In this document: positions 1-11,800 of the stretch, one piece after another
Position numbering within the stretch: position 1 is the stretch's first letter
How the letters are laid out: the number at the start of each line of letters is the position of its first letter
DNA from: Motacilla alba alba
Taxonomy: Eukaryota > Chordata > Aves > Passeriformes > Motacillidae
Length of the DNA stretch: 64,000 nt
Assembly (NCBI RefSeq): GCF_015832195.1
Contig: NC_052027.1
Coordinates: forward strand, 6,630,149-6,694,148
Direction: 5' to 3'
Made by a program: the position numbers and the translations under genes
The notes under the pieces: model-generated
What the model saw: only the letters and a program-made list of their open reading frames with translations
The model's database searches: none
What the model was told of the DNA's origin: nothing

Positions 1-2728
1 ATTTGGCAAGAAAACCACCTAATTTCAGTGCTGAAATCTGTAACAAACTGGAAGTAATTCTCCATTAGCATGGAGTTCATATAAATCAAGGCTTCTGCTT
101 CCAAAACTGAATTACCCACAACAGCACAAGCTATTGTTGCTTTTAGGAGCAGACATCCAGACCCAAGCATGTCCAGTTCCAGGTGTTCGATGCTGTAATG
201 GGGGCCAAGATTTTTTGAGATATTTGAATAAGTTAAACAGCATGTAGAGCTTTCCTGAAAAAAATGGTCTCTTTTTAGAAGGGATTTTGACCCCTTCCAA
301 AAACAAACAAAAAAAAATCTGTTTTTTCTGATTCTGAATATTTTTAGAAATATTCTAGATTTCTACAGAAATATTCTAATTTTCTGGCAGGATCTTTGTG
401 TTTGGCTTGATGATGCCCACAGGAAAGAGCTGCAAAGAGCTCATGAGCCTGGACCAGCAGCAGAAGGCTGGAGAAAGCAGTGATGAAACAGGGAGCAGAA
501 GCAGACTGGAGGGGATGGCCAGAGGAGCTTCCTTGGCAAGTCCCTCTTCCCACACAGAGTTGGGTAACACAATTTCATCACATGCACCTCAAACAGAATT
601 TGATCTCCTTGTAAAGAGTGAGGAGCTGAGCAGATTGCTATTAAAATCAACCAGATTTCGTAGAATTAACTGTAGGGTGGCAAACATGAAATAGCCAACT
701 GCTATTTCTTTTTTACCCTTGTTTTAATGCTTTTTTGCCTAAACAGCAGCAGGTGTTCTGGGCTGCCCTGTCAGCATTTCCATATGGGTCAGAAACTAAA
801 TCAGCTACCAAATATGGATGCAGAGTAATTAATTACTCCTGCAGTACTTCTCTCTCTTTGCTGATATTGCATTTATATTCGTTTTGTGCTGTGTGGCAGT
901 TCCCAAGGCAGTGTCTGATTTTGTTTGTAACTTGGTGTAGTGAAAAGAACATCATTTGCTATCCCTAATTCTAAATGTTACTATTGTGTTGTGGGGTTTT
1001 TTTTTGCCTGACACTCCTTTGCTCAGACAATGCTGGAGAGTCAAACCATATATAAAGATGCTGTAGGTTTAATGCCTTGTGATTGGGATTGATATGGAAT
1101 ATGGTGTATTTGAGAGTTCATCTTGAGGGAAAAGTCACAGTACAGCAAATTTATTAGCCGTGATGCTTCTTAATATCTTGAGAAGCTCACCCTGTTGCAC
1201 CTGCCAAGAAAGGCTGTCTCCTGGAACAGCTCAGGCAGTTTATCTCAATAGATACTTGGATACAGCATAAAGGACACTTGCTGGCTCTGTACCTGCATTT
1301 AAAATGGGTTAAGACTAAACTGTGTGTGTCTGCAGCCTGAGTATGTGCTACTGATAAACTCATAATCAAAGAAGTGAAACCCTTTTGAAGATCAAAGGAG
1401 CCGTTGTTATGTGTATCTGATTACAAGCCATGGTCTACAGTGTCTTGCAGCAGCAAATACAATCAGTGACACAAACAGGAGTGGTTGGGATGGAGACATG
1501 GGGATTTAGGACTCTTCCTTCGTCTTGGGCACTCTGACCCAGTGTTAGGAGCAAAATACACATCGTTGCTGCCACGTACTTCCAGTTTCTCCTACAAGCT
1601 GAGTTTTCAGTCAACTGAAGAGACCTGGGAGGATCAGTGAAACTGTCAGATGTATTTTGTCATGGAAAGATATCCTGACTTCTAGACACAAAGAAAAGCT
1701 GTACTTTTTCCCCTGCTTCTCCTTTTCCACGTCAGACATGTCCAAGAATGAGGGGGAAAAAAAAAAAAATCACACTTAACTATGACATGTCTCATCCTTG
1801 CATTTTCCAATGTTATGAATTCATGTTGCATGGTTTAGGCTTTGTTCTAGTCCTAAAATACTTTCTAGTGCATTAATAATCATATAACCATAACCTTGTC
1901 TGGCTCCTGAGGTTTGAGGGATGAGGGGAATTTTTGTAGACTCAGGGCACACAGACTAAAGTAGCCATGTGCCAAGATCAGCGCTGATGGGGTGTGGAGG
2001 AGTTTGATTAATATGCTGAAACTTAAGCTGTATCTGCCAGAGACTGGTACTAAAATACCAAAAAAAAAAAGAATTCTAACAAGATAGATGTTTGAGAAAT
2101 GCTGTAGATGCCTCACGTTGTCAGGGGCACAAGGAGGAGAAACTTTGCCTTCTTGTACTTCTGCACAGACCAGATATTATTTTGTTGGTAGATATCAAGA
2201 AGCATGTGAGAAAGGATAAATGGAATATCTGGAGACAGTGATTTCCATCAAAACCACCTCAGTGGCAGCCCCAGAGCAGGTTTTTCAGTCTGAAGCAGAT
2301 CACATGCACTGTAACTAATCCTTCCCTCCCATCCTCCATTCTAGGCAAAATCATTTGTGCTTGGCAGCAATTGCAGGAGTTGTGGTGTGAAGGGGTCTGT
2401 GCAGTGATTCCAGTCTCATCTAAGATATAAAGTGATCGTGCTCTCTTCCTCTCACTTCCTCCCCCTTCCATATATCCCAGCAATGGATTTCCCAGAGCAC
2501 TTCTGTCCCATAAATAAGGCATGGTGTCACTCTTGTTTGCCTGCCAGAGAAACTGGGTAACACCTGAAAATCTGAAGAGGAAGGAAAGGAATATTTCATT
2601 ATAAGTGATTTCTAAAAAAAGAATTTTAGAACAAGCAAGTCAAAAGTTTATCTTGAGGAGAAAGGAGGTTCAGTAAGGCACTGTGTGTTGGAAATGCCAG
2701 CTGTTGTTTATAAGAAATGCTGCATGGA
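1..2728. other. upstream non-coding DNA
   Basis: No exon, RNA gene or interspersed repeat is recognisable here. Open frames are short, lack similarity to any protein I know, and have no coherent splice sites around them. Base composition is ordinary, with a few A or T runs such as the one near 1760. It is probably intergenic DNA 5' of ADAMTS9. Confidence 0.6.
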
Positions 2729-2790
2729 GTCATAGCACAGCCCAGGTTGAAAGGAATCTTGAAAGATCATCTGGTTCAACCTTGTCAAGA
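2729..2790 (-). mobile_element. CR1-type LINE 3' tail fragment
   Basis: The stretch reads as a diverged reverse complement of the CR1 3' end. It has a TCATAG start, then GGTTGAAAGGAATCTTGAAAGATCATCTGG and a TTCAACCTT block, matching the usual avian pattern of a tail followed by 'gaccttnaagatcat' and 'tccaacc'. Only the last 60 or so bases of the element are visible, as expected for 5'-truncated CR1 copies. Confidence 0.7.
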
Positions 2791-3600
2791 AGAAAAAAAA
2801 TGTGATTAAGAAAATGTCCTGGTCTTGCTATTTCCAGACATGTTGGATTGTGCCTTGCTTTTGCCAAGGGCCAAGGTCAGACGGTGTCACTCTGATAAGG
2901 CAGAGTGGGAAATGGGGCTGGTAGGACACTTCTATTAGTTTCCACATGCTCTATGTAACCAAAAACTGAAGCACAATCTGTTGGCACAAGATTGTCTGTG
3001 TATCCTTAGTTCAGTCAAAGAACTTTTCTGAATACTTGACGTTTTAGTCTCAACCATGGTTTACATCTGAACTAATTTGAAGGTTTATTATGATTAGAAT
3101 CTCAAAAGTCATTTTTGATTAGCAGTCTGCATAGATCAGAAATGATATTGTGAATCTGAAGCCCTGCTGATTGCCAAAGGTAACACATTCTCTGTGCTTA
3201 CTCAGGTTTTCAGTGCTGAACTTTTTTGAAGTTGAGCTGAACCATGGAATATTTGTTTGCTTTGCAACTGTTGTCTAGCCATCTGCTTTAGGTTTTGCTT
3301 GATTTCAAGAAGGGTTGGATTGTTTTGGCTTTTTGTTTTTTATTAAAGATGTTGGATGCATTAATCCTCTGAAAAATCAAAACGCCCTCAAGATTAATTA
3401 CAGATATGGGTCAGCTATTTGTTGCATTCTACCCATATGAAACAGGTGTTTGGGTTGGCAAGTCATCCAGGGGCAAAGGAAGGACTTCATAGAGTTTTTT
3501 TTTTTCCTTTGAGTTTATGGTGAAACTGAGCTTTACACGTTCTCCAGGAGTCAATTACTTCAAATGTTGTGTTCTGCAAACAATCCTTACTGGAACGCTT
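2791..3600. other. non-coding DNA between two CR1 tails
   Basis: Nothing gene-like is visible. Some of this could be older CR1 body too diverged to read by eye. Confidence 0.5.
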
Positions 3601-3670
3601 TCATAGAATCACAGAAAAACTGAGGCTGGAAAGAAAATGTACAGGTCATTTCGACCAATCCCTACACAAA
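3601..3670 (-). mobile_element. CR1-type LINE 3' tail fragment
   Basis: The block begins TCATAGAATCACAGAAA and continues with GAGGCTGGAAAG, GTCATTTCGACCAATCCCTA. This is the reverse complement of the CR1 terminal repeats (ATTCTATGA type) followed by the conserved 'tccaacccc' tail region. The 5' limit of the element is unclear, and up to about 200 further bases on the right may belong to it. Confidence 0.7.
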
Positions 3671-5816
3671 GCAAGAACATCTGCCTTTGTCTTTCTCATA
3701 GCCATCCATGAGGTAGCTGGGGAAAACAATTAGATGCACCTATCCTCAGCTTGTTCCTTTCCATGCTGAAAAATTGCCATTCGTGGTCTGTCCTGCGCTC
3801 CAGTCCTTGCTGACTTGGTTACAGCATTTTCATGTCTTTCTTGACTGAACTACTTCCTATGGAAATACAGGGCAATCTCTTCCCCTTACCGGTGTCTCCA
3901 CACATAGCCTGAAAGGTTGGATTGGGTTAGAGAACAGTGCAGGAAGGTCTGGGGAGATAAACGGGAAGGCAGTAAATTCACAGCTGAGACAGGCGCCTGT
4001 GGCTGGCAGCTTTCAGTGGGAGGTGCTGAGCTCACGGTGTTTTCCTGGGGGGAATTCTCCAGTAGCATATTTTGGTGTTGGAACCCAGGTTTGTTTTCCT
4101 TAGATCTATTTGGCAAATGAATAGTGCTTCCAGCAGCCAACAGCACTTCAAGTTTGATCCAGCAGGGAGCCCCCTCCTCAGGTAGAAGGGATTCAGACTG
4201 CAGAGGTTAAACTCAAATGCTGGAGTCCCATCTCAGCACCCCACTCATAAGAGCTTGCTTGCCATATGCTGACAGATGACTGTCTTTTCCTCAACAACTA
4301 AACTCTTGTTTAGCTTTATTTCAAATGTTTACTTTTCTGCTGGGGTTTCAATAAAAGCCCCTTGTCCTGCAGCAGCAGCAGCAAGTCATCCAGGACAAGA
4401 ATGGGGTCTGTAAAACTGTCCTGGTTTTGTGCTTGTAAAGCTCTTTGAGGGAGACTACACTACCCATCCTGTGTTTTGCTTTTGGAAGGAAGTTAAACAT
4501 ACATTATTTAAGTTATTTTTGTTATTGTTAGATCATGGGGACAAAGGGACTGACTGGTAACAAGCATAAAATAGTTGAAATTTATGCCCCTATGATTCTT
4601 TTTCTTAAAAACTAAACAAAACAAACTTCCAAAACAGGAAAGGAAGAGGTGGGGGGAAGTGAGGATCAGTTGTTATGTTTTGAGTTGCTTTGGTTTACGT
4701 GTTGCGTTTTTTCTCTTTGAGCTCCTGTTAGCCTACTGCATCTCAGGCTGTCTCTGGTCCCCAGAAATAAGGCCACTTATTCAGTTTCTCTAACAGAAGA
4801 GTTGCCTTTGAAAATTAAATTCTAGACCACTGGTGTATTGGTCCACTGAGGAGAAGTGCTTCCAGCACAGTACTGTGCACTTGCCTCTGTTTCCTGGCGG
4901 CTTTTCCCCTCTGTTACTGCACAGTGATCAACTCCCTGCCACAGAACAACTGCTACAGCAGCTCTGGACAGGAGCAGAAAGTGTATTTTAAATTTCTCTT
5001 TGCCTTTTCTGTTTCCAGCTTTAAATGGTGCTGAGTAGTGGGAAAAAATCAAGCCTTAAGAGCAGCAGCAGCAGCTCTTGAGCCTGCAGTAGCTTTGGGT
5101 GCGCTCAGTGTTGATTGTGCAGCTCCCACAGCATCCAGCCCCAGTGCTGTGCTGGATTCAGCCCTCCTCCCAACTTCTGGAGAGGAGGGAGCCAAACCTT
5201 CGAGTCCTTCTCCCCTACTGGTGTTGACTAAATCATGTGAGAGGGATTAAGGAGAGCAGTGAAGCATTTTAACCCTGCTCTCTCCACAAGAGCACTGGGA
5301 AACCGGAGTGTTCTCTGAACAACTGAACAACTGGGCATGTGCATCAAAGGAGCTCAGACATGAGAGAGGGAGAGAGGTGGAGTTTGACAAAGAGCCCCTA
5401 ATCCAGTTAGCTCTTGCTGCTGCTGATGGGGCCACAACATGGAACTAAGGAGTGTTTGCTCTGGGATTTCCTCCCTCTGGACGCTGAGCACTAAGGATCT
5501 TCTGGGTTTCAGGAAGGCAGAAGGGCCATAGCAGATTTGTGTGGTGCTTCCACAGGCGTTCCCACTCCTCCCTGGAGCTTTCTGAAATCACTCTGCCTTT
5601 TGATAGTGGCCCAGCTCCCCAGTTCAGTGCCTCCTCTTTGTGCAGGCACCATGGAGTCCAGGCTGGAGGGAGATAATACTTCCTGAAGTGCTCATTTATC
5701 CCAGCGGGAGAGAGGCGGCTCGCAGCATCCACACGGGTTATTAAGCTGAACTGAAAAGAAAGAGCAAACTGCAGAGTTGTATTAGTTTATGTATTATCAG
5801 CGTTTGTAAGGTACCT

Positions 5817-5830
5817 GTTGCCCTAGTAAC
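5817..5830 (+). promoter_or_regulatory. candidate RFX X-box
   Basis: GTTGCCCTAGTAAC fits the X-box consensus GTNRCCNNRGYAAC at every position. RFX factors bind such sites and drive many ciliary genes. The match is seen directly. Activity, and any link to ADAMTS9 26 kb downstream, are inference. By rough count a match of this quality is expected about 0.1-0.2 times in 64 kb. Confidence 0.35.
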
Positions 5831-6974
5831 GAGGAACAATGTATATAGGTTCAACCAGGCAAAATCACCCTCTGGTCAGGGAAATAAAAATTCATGGCCT
5901 TTCCTCTGGAGCCACTCCTCCAGTGCTTGGGGAGGAGGGCTTAGGAGACAGAAGAAACTGAGCTGGTTGTTATGATCATACAATCCCAGTTTCTGTTCAT
6001 TCACTGCTCCTGGGAACCCTGCAGAGCTGCTAACAAGCTGAGTGCATATTGAGAGCACGTAGGGATATGCTGGAGGCAGGGGGACAGAGGGGTGGGCAGG
6101 TTCACATAATTCGAAGCCTGCACAGTGCCTGCCAGTGCAGTGGGCTTGGGGATATCTGGAGCTGCCCTTTCCGTGTTCCTCTTGCTCTCATCTCCAAAGG
6201 ACTGGCTGGGGAACTCACCAGTGGGGCTTCTCCTGACCCCATTCACCTTGGGAACTAGGCTGTCTTGGCATGAGAGCAGTGACAGGCTCTGCTGTTTGTG
6301 TGACAAGTGTATGTGCTGCCCTGTCCTCACTTCTCAAGGCTTGGTGTTTAATCATTAAATGGGAATCACAGCATTGCCAAACCTGAAAAGCTACCACTCA
6401 CAGTCTCACTCACAGTAGCAGCTGCTCTTCTACTGAGGGCTGAATGAGTGAGTGAATGTGGTGCTGTTGCTGTTTGTGTCACAGGATGGTCTGAAGACCA
6501 TCACACTGGGCACTGGGAGCTCACCATGGCTCACTGGTTGCCCCCTCTCTGGAGCAGGGACCCTGGCTGAGTACATGGTCCTCTGGACTTTCAGATGCTT
6601 GACACTTGATGTTTTCCTTACAGAAAAATAGATTGCTCTGTATAAACAGTATAACAAGATAAACATTGTGCTCAGTATGACAACCAAGAAAAATACTGCA
6701 AGGATACCTTAAAGGCTGAGATGGGTTCAGAAGACAATGCTGACTTTGTGTCAATGTCAGGGGGAGAGTCATTGCTCAGGTCCTGGCAGCTGTAGGAGAT
6801 AAAACAGCACTTTCTATTGCATGTGGGTCAGCTAGCATGGACTTGTTTCTAGCATTGATTCTGTATGCTGGCTAATGACAATACAGTTATTGTTCTTACA
6901 CCTGTTTGCAAAGGGAAATGAGTTGATGACAGAATTTTAGTGCCTCTCCATGAGGCAAATGGGTCAGGTTTCTT

Positions 6975-7007
6975 TATTTTTGCCATTTAGTGACAATGGC
7001 AAAAATA
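6975..7007. repeat. perfect inverted repeat, 13-base arms
   Basis: TATTTTTGCCATT and AATGGCAAAAATA are exact reverse complements separated by seven bases (TAGTGAC). The DNA or a transcript could form a hairpin. The arms are too short for a typical microRNA precursor, and no surrounding element was recognised. Confidence 0.8.
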
Positions 7008-8876
7008 GTCTTTCAAATCCAAGCTGCAACCCAAGATATATATAGGCAATTCAGCCCCTTGTTTTATCATCTCCTAAAACACAATAAAGTAAGTCATTAA
7101 AATCTCCACCAGAGTGAAACAGGAGGTGAGATTCTGATAGCTGTAAACTAGGCAGCCAGCTAAGGGGGATCCAATTATTTGTGGCACTGCAGGGTTTTGC
7201 TGCAGGATCACATCACAACTGGTAGCCAGCAGCACAAAACTTACTTCATTTTGGCTTGATTCTTGTCACAATTGCTACACAAACAGTAAAAATTCATCAT
7301 CTGTCACTGTTCTGTGTACCTATCAATCTCTTTGTTGCATCAGAAGAGATTTGTCTTCGCTCTCTATCAGCCACCACAGTGATTGCCTCACTGTGACTTT
7401 GACTATAATTTTAATTGTCTATAGATCCTGCACTGATCTTTCTGACACTGAAAGATTTAAGAGTAGAGTTAAGCCCCAGAATCGATGTTAACAAGTCTTT
7501 ACTTGGGACCCTTATTTAATAAACTCTCATAGCCTCTAGGGGTGATTTACAAAACTGACCTTCACTGACTGACTGTAAAACCAGAAAATCAGTAAATACA
7601 GTTCTTCAGAAAGTAATGGATGCTTCCTTATTGGGAATCATCATGGCACCTGAGCCATGGCCACAGCTTTACCTGCCCCAAAGCATTACTGCTCTAACTT
7701 TTGAGTAGAAGATTTATGCCCTGCAAAGGGCAGAATAAACCCAAACTCCTGGTTCAATGCACATTAAAATGTTGTAGCAGAGGTAAAAGTAGCTGATTAC
7801 TTGCAGTGTGGAGCCTCTTCCCATGTCTAGCAGAACTGACAGTGTAGTTTTAAATGGTCCAAGTTATAGGAGTCTGAACCAAATGTGGTAAAAGATACAG
7901 TATGGAAATGCAGGCTTTGATGAGGACATGGCTGGATAACCTAGCAGGCATTCCTTGGCTTAACAACCCTGCAACAAAGTGCAATGACTTGTGTGGCTTT
8001 GAGTTCACTATGAAGGTTTCTGCTTTAAAAATTAAAGGGGGACAAAAGTAATTGTGTTGGGATTCTGTTCTGGCAGACAACGTGCGGCTGGGACCATGCC
8101 CCCAGTGAAAATGCCATGGAGAAAATGTGTCTGCTCCTACCCATCACATCGCTTTCCAGTGCTTTCCATGCCAGTGCCTGGCTTCAATCCATACACAAAA
8201 CCCAGGCTGCTGGCTGCAGTGGTATTTGCAAAGGTGAAATCATGCAACTGTTACTGAAGCCGGCTCGTTCCTGATCAGAAAAGTCGATAAACATTTTACA
8301 GATGATGGGTTTGGGCAGCGGGTCTAAAGTGACTCTGCTCTGCCTCCTTTTGCCCTCTGGTTTGACTGCTGGAGATGCTGTGTGCAAATGGGTATCAAAG
8401 GTTTATTAAGCGATACAAGTCTGTAAAGAGGTGCTATCCACAAATCTGTATAAAGTATTCCAGGCTATTGTAAGGCCTTATTACAAGAAAATGGAAGGAT
8501 TTTGCATCAGTTGATTAACCAGTTAGGAAACTGTGCCTCTCATTAAACTTTTATATGACATATTAAATGTACAGTTGTAAATGAAAGGTGACTAGGCCAT
8601 TTATTGCAAAACAAATGGATTGATATGATTAAAAGGGGGCTGTGCTTTTGTGTGGGGATACTGTCAAGAGGAATAGGAAGAGCACTCGCAAAAATGAGAA
8701 TGCCACGATGTGCTTTTACTTCAAAACAGAGTCCTGAATCTGCCCTGTTAGAAAAATCTATCACTGAGACTTGAGTGAAGTATTATCTAACCATCTGAGA
8801 CACAGCCCTATAATTCATGGGTCATTGACACAGTAGAGAAGATCAGTTCTGGCTATTGTAGCAGCAGAGGGACTCT

Positions 8877-8890
8877 TAATCCATGGATTA
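8877..8890. promoter_or_regulatory. palindromic TAATCC / GGATTA homeodomain-type site
   Basis: TAATCCATGGATTA is a perfect 14-base palindrome made of two opposed TAATCC half-sites with a two-base spacer. TAATCC is the known preference of K50 homeodomains (OTX, PITX, GSC). Further ATTA motifs lie nearby (8900-8960). Function is inferred from motif only. Confidence 0.3.
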
Positions 8891-11800
8891 TTAACGTGGA
8901 AAATTGAAGGGGCTGTTACAGGCTTGTGGTTTATTAGACTATTGTGGATTTAGGGAGCTTTAATTTGAAGATTATGGACACAATGGAGTGCAACAGATCC
9001 CTTGACAATGTCAGTGGCAAGGCTTTTGTACAGGAGAAAGCTTCTGCCTGAATTCTGTCCTTCTCCATCCCACAGGATACTGCTTAAGAAAACACTTATG
9101 GGGCTGCAATCACCTTTGAAGCTCATTTGATCAAAGTAACTCAGAAACACACTTCTCTGAAGATAATGTTCCCTCAGCTCTCCAATCTGGAAATTATTTT
9201 GTTCTAGCAAGGCTTTTCTTGCCAGCACTTGATTTTCATCCCCTATTGCTGTTTTGTCTTGCAAAAATTTGATGCTACATTGTGTTTGTATAACATCATT
9301 AGGTCCATGGGATGCTTTGCAGGACAAGTGAGCTGAATGTGTTATGTTTTGGAGAAGGACTAAGGAATGAAACCTTGGACCTTCACTAGCAACAGCTTTT
9401 TGAAATACCCTTCTGCCTCTGGTCACCATCTCAAATGCCTGGGTGAGCTTATCTCTGCTCCCCATCCACCTTGAAGGACTAATAGAGATGTGAGGAGTTT
9501 GTGGGTATGGAGAGGCACAATGAGGCTTGAACCCATAGTTCCAAAGACAACCAGCCAGCTCTGAAAGCACACCAGGGAAAATTTCTCCCCTGCCGAAGAA
9601 TGTTGTATGTTTTCCTTTCGCCCTTCTCTGCTCCAGAAGAAGGGAAGGAAAATGGAAATTGTTACAGGAAACACTGTGGGAAGGGTTGAGGGAGACTCAG
9701 AACTGGCATTGGGTAAGCTCTGTAACTGCAGTGGTTCCACTGCCCAGCATGGGCATGAACTGGAAACCTTCCTTCTCCATTCTCTGATTTATGTTTGCAA
9801 TACAAGAGGAGCTGTGAGCAGGCCAGCACGGAGTGGCTGGTTGGATCAAGGCTCGTGGCATGTCTTCTGTGCCCGTGCTCAGCTCGAGGTGTCTGTGCTT
9901 CACACGTTGTTTTGCATCTCTTCCATGGCTGTCTGCAGCTGGGGAGGGGACTGAGGAGAGCAGGGAGGAAAGCCAGAACGCCATCTGTGCGGGCAATGTT
10001 TGTTTTGTTGTGTTTTTGTCCAGATAAAGCACAATTTTTCATGGAGCTTCTTGCTGCTGGAAGCTGAGGAAGCCAAAGCATGAATGGGATCAAGAGGAAC
10101 TGCACAAGCCCATGGTTGGTGGCTCATGAATGGCTTTTGAATGGTGTCTCAGACACAACATTGACACCAAGATTTCGAGCAAGAGGGAGGACAACAGGAA
10201 GAACAGCCACATTGCCCTCTTGTCCAGGTAATTTTCCTAAGTTGGATACTTCCTACTTCTTCTATTGGATTTCGTTTTAGGGCTAGACAAAACCTTAAAA
10301 GCTTTCCCAACAGGGGAAGGAAGAAGGTAGCTACACAAAATAAACTACAGTGTGTGTGAATTTGGGGAATGGAAAGCAAAAAGGATACAGGGAGTTCTCT
10401 CAGGCCAAGACAGGTGAAATGAATGCTCCAGTTTCCTGGCCAAAATCAGTAACATAGAGTCACTGTCACTATGTGATAAGAGAAAGCATGTGCAGGACTT
10501 CAGAAGGCAACTCAAGAATTTCTAGGAACAGTCCTGGGCACCGGGACAATCCCCACCCTCTGATGCTCCAGTGTGTACCAAAGGCTTGGTATATACAAAA
10601 AATCTCAGCAGTCATGCAGAGTCTTGATCAAATTGTAAAATTGGTTGAGTGATTATTTTAATTGAAAAATATATATTTACTTGAAATAGATTCCTGTTTC
10701 TCAACTATGCTTATGTTACACAGATAGTTTGGTTTATATTTGAATAGAAAATGTTTAATATTCAGCCTGGGAATAGTAATTTAGCGCAAATAACTATTTC
10801 TTCAATATTAATTTCCACTTCAAGTATTTACATTTTCTTGCTTTCCCTCTTTGCCCTCTTCCATTCCTCTCCCCATCAAAATTTACTTATATTTCCCAGG
10901 GAATATATGTGGTTTAGAGTAATGCAAAACAAATGATGGATTGAGTGTATTTGCAATGCCCTTTGAAAACTGTCCCAGTGTTCAAATACTGTTCAGTTTT
11001 ATTCCTCTAAGTGTTCTACAGCTTACTGCTGCAACATGTCATCTACACAGCCAGGAAGTTGTACAAGATACACAAGATTCAAGCCAACAGGATAAAATCC
11101 AAGTGATCTTTTAGCTAGCTTTTGAAATGAGTAGAATTTTGTGACCCAGAACTCCAGAAATTAATATTATCTGAGCAGTCAAACACAGATGGTCCACATG
11201 AAGTTTTCTGTGTAACTTCTAATTTGACATGTGAAATATTTTATATAATTTTTTTAAATATACTGTGATTTTGAGCCCTATGCTATTTAATAGAGCACAT
11301 ATTGTTGGAAAGGAGCAAAGACCTGAGAAGTGTTTGGTTCATGAACATTGCAGGTTTAAGCAATTTTTAGAATTTGTGTAGCTAAAGATGCCTGATTTTT
11401 GACAAGCATTGTACATGCAACTCCATGAAACGGGAGCACACCTTTTAATGCTGATGTGCTGGACACCTGCAAGGAGTTCTGAAAAGTTCAGTCGCTCTGA
11501 CACACTAAACTCTCAAATAGTGGGAAATTTTCCTTTGATTTCAGCAGATGTCTCCCACAAGTACGCAAGAAAATGTTTGTCTTTATATTATCAGCAGTTT
11601 TTATATTACAAAATAGCCAAAGGTCAGAATTTCATTTTCTCTCGGGCATGGTGCTGAATGAACAATAGCTGAATAACTGTATTTGGATTCAGTCACTGAT
11701 TGCACTCCCTCAAGATATTCTCACAATCACTTATTTTTCCATTTCTGCCCAATAAAGTGGCTGGAGTTTGGTAAACAGCTGGAGTCACAGGGGTGTGGGA

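Noticed and set aside
4366..4384. CAG triplet run (and a similar one near 5060)
   Set aside because: Only about five units long and outside any supported exon. Simple sequence, not a coding polyglutamine tract.
9662..10105. 147-codon minus-strand frame
   Set aside because: It overlaps several other frames in both strands, has no recognisable domain, and is probably a result of local base composition.
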